A stretch of 64,000 nucleotides of DNA from assembly GCA_011525625.1 (NCBI GenBank), contig WYAX01000015.1, forward strand, positions 186,001 through 250,000, in the 5' to 3' direction. Below are positions 38,901 to 46,749 of this stretch, in pieces. Every line of letters starts with the position of its first letter. Within the stretch, counting starts at the first letter, position 1. A model generated the notes under the pieces. The model did not search any database and had not been told where the DNA came from. It was given only the letters and a program-made list of their open reading frames with translations. The translations under genes and the position numbers were made by a program. The DNA comes from Nitrospira defluvii. Its GTDB lineage: Bacteria > Nitrospirota > Nitrospiria > Nitrospirales > Nitrospiraceae.

Positions 38901-38983
38901 TGACAGAGTGCCTCCAGGGTCGGTACACCCCACATGGGCGAGTACGACGAATGGGTGTGCAACGGTACGACGTCGGCGGGCAT
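35963..38983 (-). CDS. dnaE2: error-prone DNA polymerase III alpha subunit DnaE2 (ImuC)
   Basis: C-family polymerase for damage-induced translesion synthesis. The 1006 residues begin with a PHP domain (PLHTHSSYSPMWG, then LALTDTNGLYG), followed by the palm with PDIDIDFPWDER carrying catalytic Asp residues, fingers (SFKSAYLRAHYPAEFLAAV), a tandem HhH region and a C-terminal OB fold (VRLLGWMVTEKIVS). It is shorter than replicative DnaE (about 1160) and lacks the C-terminal tau-binding part, as usual for DnaE2. The ATG abuts the stop of the ImuB-like gene, so the two are translated together. Confidence 0.93.
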   Translation of the reverse strand: MPADVVPLHTHSSYSPMWGVPTLEALCQAARAQGHDRLALTDTNGLYGAIRFLDVAKHAGLKPILGAELLQNRHRAVLLAKNPDGYANLCRLLSARHEDDGFEFIAAVAQYRDGLVILSDDQAALTEWRKASAEDLYVELTPGADLHTAVDFSRHTGLPPVATTRAAMLCPAEYEAHRLLRAIALNTTLSRLQAAHCCAPSHWLMPPSAMERHLPHMPDALANTRRIAEHCSTDWDFDTTVFPSFRRLSADAAFETLRTNTYKGAQRRYGAVSEPVRQRIEYELGIIRAKRYADYFLVVDEIVRQSPRTCGRGSAAASIVSYCLGITHVDPIRHHLLFERFLNPGRHDPPDIDIDFPWDERPKILEWVFARYGAHQAAMVANQNTLAARAAMREIAKVYALPAAEIGKALDLLHRRADFVEVTTDSTLKTWAAQVCAALRLNPPWPDILFWAGQLQGHFRHLGLHPGGVVLVPDEIRRYVPVERSASGLPVIQWEKDQAEDAGLVKIDLLGNRSLAVIRDALAAIHRNTGHLIDYAAWDPISDADTQDLIRRGDTMGCFYVESPATRLLLKKLWTTMPPAQRARADVFEYLVAVSSIIRPAANVFADDFVRRAHGQPHRSLHPLLETVLADTHGIMVYQEDVMKVAVALGGFSVHDGDQLRKILSKKHKERQLRDYQRQFYTGAAARQIPRSVVDQVWAMIMSFAGYSFCKPHSASYAQVSFKSAYLRAHYPAEFLAAVISNQGGYYSAFAYLSEGRRMGLTILPPDINASDWAYRGFGRAIRVGLMQLKALREDFVKHIVAEREARGPYRSLQHFLDRLTPETAQTTLLIKAGCFDSVAGELTRPALIWRLYASQSRTPAGYLPIPADYSSHRQLAHEWELFGFPLSGHPLDRITKSVAGRPHIHAKDLPRHVGTTVRLLGWMVTEKIVSTKQGEPMEFVTFEDRTGLYDATFFPDTYRRYCHLLASAQAYLITGKVEAHFAAVTLTVNTLQPLTITDWNAADDQ

Positions 38984-40168
38984 TTATCGGCGTCTTCCAT
39001 AACGGACAGCCCGTTCGCCGAACCGCTCGTGGAGTCGATCGAGTGCGAGGGCAAGCCGCTGCGCCCGGTCGCGGGTCTGTTGTTCGCCGGGTGGGCGATC
39101 ATCAAACAGGATGCCTTGTTCGGCAAAGTCGGTGAGGCCGGTCAGGCTGAGCGTCATGAGGCGGAGCCGAATCCGGCGCCGGAAGGTGCGTTGAAACAGA
39201 TGCTGCAACGAACCGGAGAGGTCGATCTCCCAGCAAGTATCGGGCATCACCCGTGCGGTGGTCGTGACCTCACGGTGATCACTGTAGCGAAGGGTCAATG
39301 ACAGGCCGCCACAGACGCGACGCTGGTGACGGAGCGTGCGGCAGAGCCGCTGCAAGCTGTCGGCGAGGCGCCCCCAGAGAAGGGCATCATCAACTTCATC
39401 GGGCTCCAACAGCATGGTCTCATCCATGGACGGATGACTCACGGGGGGAAGGACGGGAGTCGGATCGATGCCTTGTGCCCAGCGGGAGAGTTGTCCAGCA
39501 TAGTGCCCCAGTACGATCTCCAGGGCATCCAGGGGACTTTCCGCAATGTCTCCCAACGAGCGCAGGTTGAGGTCATCCAGCCGTTTTAAGACGGTTCGCA
39601 TGCAGGGACGGTGGATGCCGGGCAGGCTGTGCACGGACAGCGGGGACATGAACAGACGTTCGGAGCCTTGGCGCACGTCGTAGAGTTCGGACGGTTCGAT
39701 CAATGACGCGGCGGTTTGCGCGACCAGTTTGTTGCTGCCCACGCCGGCGACCCCTTCGAGCCGATACTGGGTCAGTACGGCCTGTTGGACGGTGGTTGCC
39801 ACGTCGCACGCCGCACCGAAGAGGCGGGTGGTGCCGGTGACATCCATCATGACGGCACCCGGGTGAACGGGCTCCCAGGTCGGCGCGTATCGACGAATGA
39901 TCCTACGGAGCGATGCATCGGCCGTCTCCGCGCGATGAGGATCCGGAGGGCGGACACGCAAAGACGGGCAGAGACGGCGTGCGAGGGTGAGCGGCATGCC
40001 GACATGCACCCCCTCCCGCTCAGCTTCTCGCGAGACTTCGCGCAGAAGTGTGCGGGGATTGTTGAGGGGCGCAATGGCCAACGGCCTCGTGCGAAGGGAC
40101 GAGTCGGTCAGGCGTGCAAGCGCGATATCCAGAGAGGGGATGGCAAAACAGACGATCTGACGATCCAT
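38984..40168 (-). CDS. imuB: ImuB-like Y-family polymerase homologue
   Basis: Y-family polymerase relative of 394 residues that in other bacteria bridges DnaE2 and the beta clamp. The first catalytic strand, normally hydrophobic-H-x-D-x-D-x-F, reads VCFAIPSLDIAL, so the first metal-binding Asp is absent; the palm keeps MMDVTGTTRLFG, the ImuB-type motif. Later parts match the little finger of Pol IV. The protein is shorter than typical ImuB (about 500) and ends in a basic RYGRRR. It is 30 bp after the LexA-like gene. No imuA is present next to it. Confidence 0.8.
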   Translation of the reverse strand: MDRQIVCFAIPSLDIALARLTDSSLRTRPLAIAPLNNPRTLLREVSREAEREGVHVGMPLTLARRLCPSLRVRPPDPHRAETADASLRRIIRRYAPTWEPVHPGAVMMDVTGTTRLFGAACDVATTVQQAVLTQYRLEGVAGVGSNKLVAQTAASLIEPSELYDVRQGSERLFMSPLSVHSLPGIHRPCMRTVLKRLDDLNLRSLGDIAESPLDALEIVLGHYAGQLSRWAQGIDPTPVLPPVSHPSMDETMLLEPDEVDDALLWGRLADSLQRLCRTLRHQRRVCGGLSLTLRYSDHREVTTTARVMPDTCWEIDLSGSLQHLFQRTFRRRIRLRLMTLSLTGLTDFAEQGILFDDRPPGEQQTRDRAQRLALALDRLHERFGERAVRYGRRR

Positions 40169-40198
40169 GATGTGCGCTCAGAATGTCTGATGGGTCAC

Positions 40199-40744
40199 CT
40201 ATCGCCGAAGATGCCGAATGACGCCCACCACGATACCTTCAATGTGAAAGGTATCGGCGTCTGTGACGAGCAGCGGCTGCATGGTGTCGTTCGCCGGATG
40301 AAGTTCCACCATGCCGCCTTTGCGTCGGTAGGTTTTGACGGTCGCTTCGCCATTGAGCAATGCAATGACGGTCTGGCCATTCCGTGCCGTGTCTTGCTTC
40401 TGCACGACCACGATGTCTCCGGGGAGAATGCCGTCGTCGCGCATGGACTCCCCTTTGACGCGAAGCGCAAACGTGTCACCCTTGCCCATCATGCTGCGAG
40501 GGACCTCGACTTGTTCCGTCTGGGGGATGGGCTCGATAGGATCGCCGGCAGCGACGATGCCGACCAGCGGCACGAAGGAGAGCGACCCCAGGGATTGCAG
40601 GGCGACCTCGACGACACCGGGAATTCGCCGCGCGCCGGATTCATACCGCACGATGGCCAGGCGTTTCCGTTTGAGCTGATCGGCCAGGGTTTGCTGAGTC
40701 AGCCCCAACGACAACCGGGCATGTTTGAATTCTTCAGGAGTCAT
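40199..40744 (-). CDS. LexA-like repressor (XRE helix-turn-helix plus S24 peptidase)
   Basis: A self-cleaving repressor of 181 residues. The DNA-binding part is an XRE/cro-type domain (LGLTQQTLADQLKRKRLAIVRYE), unlike the winged helix of classical LexA. The S24 part has the cleavage site at A66-G67, catalytic S100 in KGESMRDDG and K137 in NGEATVKTY. It likely represses the downstream imuB-dnaE2 genes and itself until DNA damage activates RecA. Its start codon lies inside a perfect 21-bp palindrome, the probable operator. A CI-type phage repressor origin is possible. Confidence 0.9.
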   Translation of the reverse strand: MTPEEFKHARLSLGLTQQTLADQLKRKRLAIVRYESGARRIPGVVEVALQSLGSLSFVPLVGIVAAGDPIEPIPQTEQVEVPRSMMGKGDTFALRVKGESMRDDGILPGDIVVVQKQDTARNGQTVIALLNGEATVKTYRRKGGMVELHPANDTMQPLLVTDADTFHIEGIVVGVIRHLRR

Positions 40745-40762
40745 GTATCCAATGGATACATG
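40742..40762. promoter_or_regulatory. 21-bp palindromic operator over the repressor start codon
   Basis: CATGTATCCA (40742-40751), one central base, and TGGATACATG (40753-40762) form a perfect palindrome. It covers the repressor start codon and the presumed -10 box. Position and symmetry indicate autoregulation by the XRE-type repressor. Confidence 0.75.
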
Positions 40763-40781
40763 ATGGGGGCGGTTCTGTCAA
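40753..40781 (-). promoter_or_regulatory. promoter of the repressor/imuB/dnaE2 operon
   Basis: On the minus strand consensus TTGACA (40781-40776), 17 bp, TATCCA (40758-40753). The transcript would start within a few bases of the ATG at 40744, so the mRNA would be leaderless or nearly so; no Shine-Dalgarno exists. Confidence 0.6.
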
Positions 40782-40871
40782 GAAGGTGGCCTGATAGCAG
40801 CCGTGGGCGTGGCATCATCCGGATCGAGGTCGCCGGCAAGGTCGTGCACGAAAAAAACCAGACCGCTTCCC

Positions 40872-41075
40872 TCATCGAATGAGCAGGGGTTGACGACGGC
40901 GGCCGTTGGTCTGGCGCGGCTCCTTGCGTTTTCCTCGCACCGGTCTCGTGCGCTGGAAGTCCATTCGTGATTCTCGAACCGCGCCGCAGTTCAGGCAGCG
41001 CAGAATAGAGAGTGCTCCTTCCAGCCCCAGATGGTGATCGCTGATCAGTAGTCCGGCACAGCGCATACAGGACAT
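40872..41075 (-). CDS. small zinc-ribbon protein
   Basis: About 67 residues from ATG 41075, 6 bp after AAGGAGG. CMRC and CLNC pairs separated by about 20 residues form a probable zinc ribbon, followed by a strongly basic tail (RPVRGKRKEPRQTNGRRRQ) suited to nucleic acid binding. No family name. Confidence 0.6.
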   Translation of the reverse strand: MSCMRCAGLLISDHHLGLEGALSILRCLNCGAVRESRMDFQRTRPVRGKRKEPRQTNGRRRQPLLIR

Positions 41076-41342
41076 GACGGCCTCCTTGGTGACGAGAGTC
41101 GGCAGCATAGGGGAACGGCGTTATCCCAGGGTGTGAGTTGTGTTACGAACGAGAAAACTCTTTACCTGTGGCCGGTTTCGTTCGCGATCGAGCGAGCATG
41201 GGAGGGATCGTGGATCGCTCGGAAGAAAAGAGATGCTTCAATTGACAGAGAGAAAAAGACGTCTAAGGTAGGGATGGTTGTGTTCGATGATGATCCAACC
41301 GGCCTCGTAGGAGGCGACAGACGACAACAGGAAGGAGATTGC

Positions 41343-41856
41343 ATGAAGGGACGATGGCTCATGGCATGTGCGGGCATGCTGGTCGGTCTTCAGGGCGGCA
41401 CGGCCTTCGCCGTGAGTCCGGACAATGGTCCCGGATGTGGATTAGGAAAGCTGGCCTGGGCCGACTACAAGACACCGAAAAACATTGCGCCACAAGTTAT
41501 GATGGCGACCACTAACGGCACATTCGGCAGCCAGACGTTCGGAATCAGCTTCGGCACCTCCGGCTGCACCAACGACGGCAAGGTCATGGCCGGGCAGCAG
41601 ACGAATCTGTTCGTCGCCGGCACGTTTGATACGCTGTCCGAAGATATGGCGAAGGGCGGCGGAGAGCATCTCGCGGCCTTGGCCACGTTGATGGGGGTTC
41701 CGGCCGATCAGCAGCCGGCCTTTTTTTGCCATGACGCAGCAACAGTATCAGATGCTGATCCAAGCCGGTGAGACGTCGCCCGTGGCGGTGGTGAAGGCGC
41801 TGGAAGATGCCATGAACGGTCGCTCGATGGTCGCCCGGGTACCTGGTCGCCCGTGA
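41343..41856 (+). pseudogene. DUF3015-type secreted protein with frameshift in a T7 tract
   Basis: A signal peptide (MKGRWLMACAGMLVGLQ..AFA) starts a DUF3015-like protein with GPGCGLG, SFGTSGC and EDMAKGGGEHLAALATLMG. The frame leaves the family pattern right after PADQQPAFF, at a run of seven T residues (41721-41727), and stops at 41771. The next frame continues correctly (AMTQQQYQMLIQAGETSPVAVV) and ends at 41856. With six T residues the gene would encode 170 residues, the expected length. So this is a one-base insertion, a sequencing error, or slippage-dependent expression. The function of the family is unknown. Confidence 0.75.
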
Positions 41857-41922
41857 TCGCCTGCTGATCTCGCCGTCTCTCCCTCATCGCCGTGTGTTGC
41901 TGCCGGGCACATCATGTCCGTG

Positions 41923-41951
41923 GCGGGTCTGGCCTGTTCCGTCAGACCCGC
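41923..41951 (+). terminator. possible hairpin terminator after the DUF3015-type gene
   Basis: GCGGGTCTG (41923-41931) pairs with CAGACCCGC (41943-41951) around an 11-nt loop, 66 bp after the gene. There is no T tract, so termination would be inefficient or factor-dependent. Confidence 0.3.
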
Positions 41952-42066
41952 TGCCCGTCCAATTACGACTCACATCATCGGTCGGTTCGCTCCCTACCCC
42001 ACGTGGTGCTGGATGGGCTCCTGCGTTTCGGTAAGCGTGCTGCCGTGTCTCCCGTGAGGCGTTGGC

Positions 42067-43275
42067 TTGAAGCCTCCGGGCTCAGGAGAGGATAATGACT
42101 GTCTTGTGACGACACCGCCCTCCCACAGACTGTTGCTGCTCGCGATTGTGCTTCTGGGCATCGGTCTGTACACCCTCGACTTGTATCTTCCGCTGGGAAT
42201 CGGCAACGGGGTGCTCTATGGAGGACTCGTGGTGTTGTCCTTGGCGTTTCCGGATCGCACGACGCCGATTCTTGTTGCCAGCACCTGCTCCGTGCTCGCC
42301 CTGTCGGATGTGTTTCTGGGCGTCACCTTTGCCAATGTCCCGTTCTGGATGGGGCTGAGCAATCGCCTGTTCAGTTTGACGGCGATCTGGTTCCCGGTGA
42401 TCTACGCGTTCCAACGTCGGAAAATTGAGGAAGCGCTGCGCAGTGCCCACGATGAACTGGAGGTGCGTGTCGGCGAACGGACGCGGGAGTTGGCCTTGGT
42501 CAACCAAGCGCTCGTGGAAGAGATCGGCGAACGGATGGAGACGGAGCGGTTCCTCCGGGAAAGCGAGTCCTCTCTCAAGGAGAGTCAGGAGAAGTTGCAA
42601 CATAGTCGGGAAGAACTCCGGGCGCTGGCCGGCCAATTGTTGACGGCCCAAGAAGGGGAGCGCCGTCGCATTGCGCGTGATTTACACGACGATGTCAATC
42701 AACGACTGGCCATGTTGGCTATGGACCTTCGACGGATCGAGAAGGGGGAAGCGGGCGATCTGGCCGCGATTGAGGGGTTGGTGCGATCGATCACTCGGCG
42801 TCTGACCACGGTTTCGGACGATGTCCGCCAGATGGCCTACCGGTTTCATCCGTCCATTCTCGATGACTTGGGACTGGTGAAGGCAGTTCGTCGACTGGTG
42901 GATGATTTTTCTGCCAGTACCAAGACGGAAGTCGTGTATGTGCACCACGATGCCGTCAGTCCCGTGCCGACCGAACTGGCGACCTGCGTGTACCGGATTG
43001 CGCAAGAAGGCTTGAACAATGTGGCCCGTCATGCGCAGGCTACCGAAGTGGAGGTTGAATTGATTTGTGACGAAGAGGTCATTACGCTGTCGATCCGGGA
43101 CAACGGTGTCGGATTCGATTCGCAACAGGCCTCGCAGGGGTTGGGGCGTCTGGGGTTGTTGAGTATGAAGGAGCGGGTGCGGTTGGTGCGAGGTACCTTG
43201 ACTGTGTCGACGGCGCCCGGCCGCGGCACGCATCTCGAAGTCTGCGTCCCGCTTCCAGGTGGCGCACATGTCTAA
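42067..43275 (+). CDS. membrane sensor histidine kinase, NarX/UhpB class
   Basis: Sensor kinase of up to 402 residues. Three or four membrane segments fill about residues 20-115, a coiled coil follows to about 185, then a HisKA_3 dimerisation domain with phospho-acceptor H207 in RRRIARDLHDDVNQRL and an HATPase with EGLNNVARHA, IRDNGVGFD and GLGLLSMKER. No periplasmic ligand domain of size is seen. Start is uncertain: ATG 42067 lacks a ribosome site; GTG 42106 is an alternative. It overlaps its response regulator by 8 bp. Confidence 0.88.
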   Translation: MKPPGSGEDNDCLVTTPPSHRLLLLAIVLLGIGLYTLDLYLPLGIGNGVLYGGLVVLSLAFPDRTTPILVASTCSVLALSDVFLGVTFANVPFWMGLSNRLFSLTAIWFPVIYAFQRRKIEEALRSAHDELEVRVGERTRELALVNQALVEEIGERMETERFLRESESSLKESQEKLQHSREELRALAGQLLTAQEGERRRIARDLHDDVNQRLAMLAMDLRRIEKGEAGDLAAIEGLVRSITRRLTTVSDDVRQMAYRFHPSILDDLGLVKAVRRLVDDFSASTKTEVVYVHHDAVSPVPTELATCVYRIAQEGLNNVARHAQATEVEVELICDEEVITLSIRDNGVGFDSQQASQGLGRLGLLSMKERVRLVRGTLTVSTAPGRGTHLEVCVPLPGGAHV

Positions 43276-43912
43276 ACCGCGTGTGCTCTTAGCTGACGAC
43301 CATTCTCTGGTCCTGGAAGGGTTTCGCCGCATTCTCACCGACCAATGCGAGTTGGTCGGGATGGTGGAGGACGGCCGTGCACTGCTGGAAACGGCAGAGC
43401 GAGTCCATCCGGACATCGTTATTCTTGACGTCTCGATGCCGCTGTTGAACGGCATCGATGCCGCCACACAGCTCAAGAAGACCCATCCCTCCATCAAAGT
43501 CATATTTGTCACGATGCATGCCGATGCCGACTATGTTCGATCGGCGTTCGAGGCCGGGGCGTCTGGATACCTGCTGAAGCGATCGGCGGTGGATGAATTG
43601 GAGCATGCGATACGAGCGGTGTGGGCCGGGCATACCTACATCACGCCCTTGATCGCCAAGGATCTGCTGGATGTCTTGCTCACATCGGGGGCAGGGCAGG
43701 CCAAGCAGCGAAAAACCCTCACCTTTCGTCAGCGCGAAGTGCTGCAATTATTGGCCGAGGGGCGAACCGCCAAAGACATCGCGCTTCGGCTCAAGATTTC
43801 CACCCGAACCGTCGAGTTTCATAAGAGCCAGTTGATGGAGCAATTGAATCTTCATACGACGGCTGAATTGATTAAGTATGCGTTAACACACGGATTTATT
43901 GCCTCTTCCTAG
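43268..43912 (+). CDS. response regulator, NarL/FixJ family
   Basis: DNA-binding response regulator of 214 residues and partner of the preceding kinase. The receiver has the acidic pair LLADDH, phospho-acceptor D54 (VILDVSMP) and the conserved Lys in GYLLKRSA. The C-terminal LuxR-type helix-turn-helix reads LTFRQREVLQLLAEGRTAKDIALRLKIS in two pieces and TRTVEFHK. The ATG at 43268 lies within the kinase 3' end, so translation is coupled. Target genes are not evident. Confidence 0.92.
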   Translation: MSKPRVLLADDHSLVLEGFRRILTDQCELVGMVEDGRALLETAERVHPDIVILDVSMPLLNGIDAATQLKKTHPSIKVIFVTMHADADYVRSAFEAGASGYLLKRSAVDELEHAIRAVWAGHTYITPLIAKDLLDVLLTSGAGQAKQRKTLTFRQREVLQLLAEGRTAKDIALRLKISTRTVEFHKSQLMEQLNLHTTAELIKYALTHGFIASS

Positions 43913-44022
43913 TCTGCTCTGACACCTGTCCACGGCCCTCCACGGCCGGTGCTTCTTCTACGACCTCGTAATCTTCTGTTCGAAACTATCAGGCTTTACG
44001 AGTTCCCTCATCCCGGCGAGGT

Positions 44023-44047
44023 GCACTACAAGGAACCCTTGTAGTGC
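44023..44047. repeat. perfect 11-bp hairpin in the intergenic region
   Basis: GCACTACAAGG (44023-44033), loop AAC, CCTTGTAGTGC (44037-44047). It is very stable but has no T tract on either side. It may be a terminator-like or operator element between the response regulator and the next small gene. Confidence 0.5.
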
Positions 44048-44100
44048 CAGCGCCATTGCGAGAGATCCCTCGTGCCTGCCCGACGACACCTGACGTCGCT

Positions 44101-44331
44101 ATGAGTCCAAATGATTGCCTGATCGCTTTCTTCGGTCGTCCCGTGTGGTTGCGCTGCAAGCTTTGCCACCGGGTGAACCCTGCCACGGGGGAGGAATCCT
44201 CAGACACTCGCTGGCTAGAGGAACCTGCCGCCATGGAAGAGCGCGACGTCAGTCCTGCAGACCTGTGGTGGTTTCAGACGGTCTGTGAATGCTGCCAGCG
44301 CGCACAGAAGGAGGAGAATCCTGTTCGATAG
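44101..44331 (+). CDS. small Cys-rich unknown protein
   Basis: About 76 residues from ATG 44101 (an in-frame ATG at 44044 is alternative). CKLC and CECC pairs flank a Trp/Asp-rich middle (RWLEEP, DLWWFQTVCECC), suggesting a zinc-binding fold. Its 3' end overlaps the next gene by up to 47 bp, so they are probably an operon. Family unknown. Confidence 0.5.
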   Translation: MSPNDCLIAFFGRPVWLRCKLCHRVNPATGEESSDTRWLEEPAAMEERDVSPADLWWFQTVCECCQRAQKEENPVR

Positions 44332-45550
44332 TCCTCTCGCCGAGGCTGCGATAACGCGTAGTGGGGGCGAATGTGCCGTCGCACGCCGGTCCCAGCGAGC
44401 CATTCGGCACTTTCAAGACCGTGTGCCCAGGCTCGTCCCTGCTCATGCTGAGGTAGCTCTCCGCTCGTTCATCGACGACGTAATGGCTACGGTCGCCACA
44501 TTACCAAGGCGAACCGATTTCTGGGGGGAAATTCGGGCCGACTGTGAACGACTGTGCTCGGCGGTTTCCCTTGGAAAAAGCACTTTGGCACAGGCAATCG
44601 AGTGGGAAACTCTCAAACTCCAGACTCGCCTGTCCACGGCCGAGGCCAGGTCTCCCTCCAACGCGCCACCCCTGTTTCGCAACCGGCATGTTCATGTCGG
44701 CGTGCTCATCCGGCTCTGGCGAGCCCTTGCGTTAGAAACGGAAGAATGGCTGGCCGATCAGGGCTATGCGACATTGCTCGATGTGGGGCCCTGGGGGGGA
44801 TTCAATTTTGTGCTCGAGTCGGATGGGTACACGCGCATGCCCTTCGCGCGACTGACGTTGGCTGTGGGAGGGCTCCCCACCACTCCACTTCATGAGCAGG
44901 GGGGGCCGCTGTTTGACTATCTCTTACCGCGCTACCGGGCTGAGTTAGGCGCAGCAGGGGTCGTGTTTCCTGATCAGTGGACCTATCAATTCCCCAAGCG
45001 AGACGAGACCGGCCGATTGCTGGAAGTATCCGGTACGCATTACCTGCCGACGCACAGCTATGATCGCCGGACTTTCGTCAAGGTGCGGGCGTCACGGGCC
45101 TGTGAGACGGTCGAAGAAATCGCCTTGCAGGATTTTTTGCTTCTCCTCGAACGGCTGCAGTTCACCAGTGATTGGGTGGTGTATCGCGAGCAGACCAAGG
45201 CCGTGGATGCCCGCTTCGATCTTCAGGATTTTATCTCGCTGAATCACATCGTCGAGGGGGTGTATCAGCGCTCAGCGGACGAAGACCGGCTGCTTCACGA
45301 GATCAAAGATGCGTTTCGGGGAGCCATGCGCGCACCGGAGGTGGTGCACCGCTATCTGGGGCAGGTGATCAAATTGCGCTGGGTGGAGAATCTCTATTGG
45401 GCGCTAGCCGAGGCGGCGCTGGGCGTCAAGCGGTATCAACGCATGGTGTCGTTCGATCGCGAGGTCTGTCCCCGGATCCCTCCTCGCCTGCTGATCCCTG
45501 TTCGCCGACACCTGGAGAGCTACCACGGGCGCCTCGGCTGCTTCGATTAG
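44285..45550 (+). CDS. unknown cytoplasmic protein
   Basis: Unrecognised protein of up to 421 residues. No signal or membrane segment. Several conserved-looking stretches: VGPWGGFNFVLESDGYTRMP, GLPTTPLHEQGGPLFDYLLPRYR and DQWTYQFPKRDETG. The N-terminal 80 residues are basic. Start is unsettled: ATG 44285 lies inside the previous gene, while a perfect AAGGAGG (44308-44314) lies 6 bp before an in-frame CTG at 44321. It is convergent with the methyltransferase gene, 21 bp away. Confidence 0.6.
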   Translation: MNAASAHRRRRILFDSPLAEAAITRSGGECAVARRSQRAIRHFQDRVPRLVPAHAEVALRSFIDDVMATVATLPRRTDFWGEIRADCERLCSAVSLGKSTLAQAIEWETLKLQTRLSTAEARSPSNAPPLFRNRHVHVGVLIRLWRALALETEEWLADQGYATLLDVGPWGGFNFVLESDGYTRMPFARLTLAVGGLPTTPLHEQGGPLFDYLLPRYRAELGAAGVVFPDQWTYQFPKRDETGRLLEVSGTHYLPTHSYDRRTFVKVRASRACETVEEIALQDFLLLLERLQFTSDWVVYREQTKAVDARFDLQDFISLNHIVEGVYQRSADEDRLLHEIKDAFRGAMRAPEVVHRYLGQVIKLRWVENLYWALAEAALGVKRYQRMVSFDREVCPRIPPRLLIPVRRHLESYHGRLGCFD

Positions 45551-45571
45551 ACTCCCGGGTTGTCCTGCTGA

Positions 45572-46627
45572 TTACCGTTTCACGGCTTCCAGCGTCCCGA
45601 TCGTGGCCGTGACTCTGTGCCGACGACAGCGGAAGAACCCGGCGGTCGACAACCACCCCTCGACGTCGTTCCACGCATAGCAGCGTCCCGTGCCGGTGAA
45701 GGCGTACATCAAGAGCGAAAAGATTGCGCCTTCGGACGGACGGGTTCCCGCAGGGTTGAGAAAGTACTCTACGATAAAAACTTTTCCGCCCGGCCGCAGA
45801 GCCTGTTGCACTCGGCGAAGCAACCGGATGTTGTCCTTCTCGTGAAAATCGTGCAGCACATTGGACAGCAGGGCCACGTCGAAGCCGGTCCCTAGCGGAG
45901 CCGTGAACAGATCTCCTTCCTCGACGCGGAGTCGATCTGTCAGGCCTTGTTGCCGGATCAACCGTCTGGCGACGGCCACCGACTGATCGACGACCAGTCC
46001 TTGTAACCTCGGATGACGTTGAGCCAGCGCGATGGAGTAGGAGCCTGCCCCGCCGCCGAGATCGAGCACGCGGGCGGCCTGTCGTGGCAGCCGAAACGAG
46101 GCGATGGTAGGCGGAGCCAGTACATGGCTGCGTTCCTGCATCGCGAGGGCAAACCGGCGCCGGAATGCCGCGGTTCTCGTGACCGGCGCCCATCCGGGGC
46201 GGCCCAGGCGGATCGCCCGCGTCATGTCGGTCCAGTTGGACCAATGGTGGTTCAGGAGCCACAGGAGGTTGGTAATTGCGTACGGGCTGTGACCATCCAG
46301 AAACCTGAGGGCCAGTGGGGTGTTCCAGTAACGGCCTGTGCTCAGGCGGAGCAGCCCGAGTCCGGCCAAGGCGTGCAGTAATAACCGCATGCCTTCGCGA
46401 GTCGTTCCGCAGGAGGTGGCGAGGGCCTCGACTCGATGTCCGCCGGTGCCGATTGCGGTGAACACCCCGAGCTCGTTGGCGATGAGGAGCACTTTCGAGT
46501 CGGCGTATCCGTTGGCCAGACCCATGAGGTGTTCGTAGGTCACCGTGTCTCCTGCCGAGCCGCGACGGGACATCTGATCCTTCGCAGCGGGTGTGCCCCA
46601 GTCCTCATCGCGGCCTGTCCTGCTCAT
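45572..46627 (-). CDS. SAM-dependent O-methyltransferase (acetylserotonin/plant-OMT class)
   Basis: Methyltransferase of 351 residues. An N-terminal winged-helix dimerisation domain (ANELGVFTAIGTGGHRVEALA) precedes the Rossmann domain with motif I VLDLGGGAGSYSIAL, VEEGDLF, VALLSNVLHDF (His-Asp of the general base region) and LRPGGKVFIVEYF. This is the arrangement of Methyltransf_2 enzymes that methylate hydroxylated aromatics, quinones or carotenoid-type substrates. Substrate unknown; no biosynthetic cluster is adjacent. ATG 46627 or 46570 could be the start. Confidence 0.85.
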   Translation of the reverse strand: MSRTGRDEDWGTPAAKDQMSRRGSAGDTVTYEHLMGLANGYADSKVLLIANELGVFTAIGTGGHRVEALATSCGTTREGMRLLLHALAGLGLLRLSTGRYWNTPLALRFLDGHSPYAITNLLWLLNHHWSNWTDMTRAIRLGRPGWAPVTRTAAFRRRFALAMQERSHVLAPPTIASFRLPRQAARVLDLGGGAGSYSIALAQRHPRLQGLVVDQSVAVARRLIRQQGLTDRLRVEEGDLFTAPLGTGFDVALLSNVLHDFHEKDNIRLLRRVQQALRPGGKVFIVEYFLNPAGTRPSEGAIFSLLMYAFTGTGRCYAWNDVEGWLSTAGFFRCRRHRVTATIGTLEAVKR

Positions 46628-46749
46628 TCTCTTCCCGCGTCAGACGGAGTCTCACGCCGCGCCATTGTAGCCATTCTTCCCGGACGTGGCATCCTTAAAC
46701 CCCGAATACGATCTTTCTTCCTCGCCGGTGGTTCTGATAGAAGTCTAAC

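Noticed and set aside
45426-46262. 278-codon minus-strand frame overlapping the methyltransferase gene
   Set aside because: Same strand but another frame; Arg/Gly/Ser-rich, no motif, and the methyltransferase frame is well supported.
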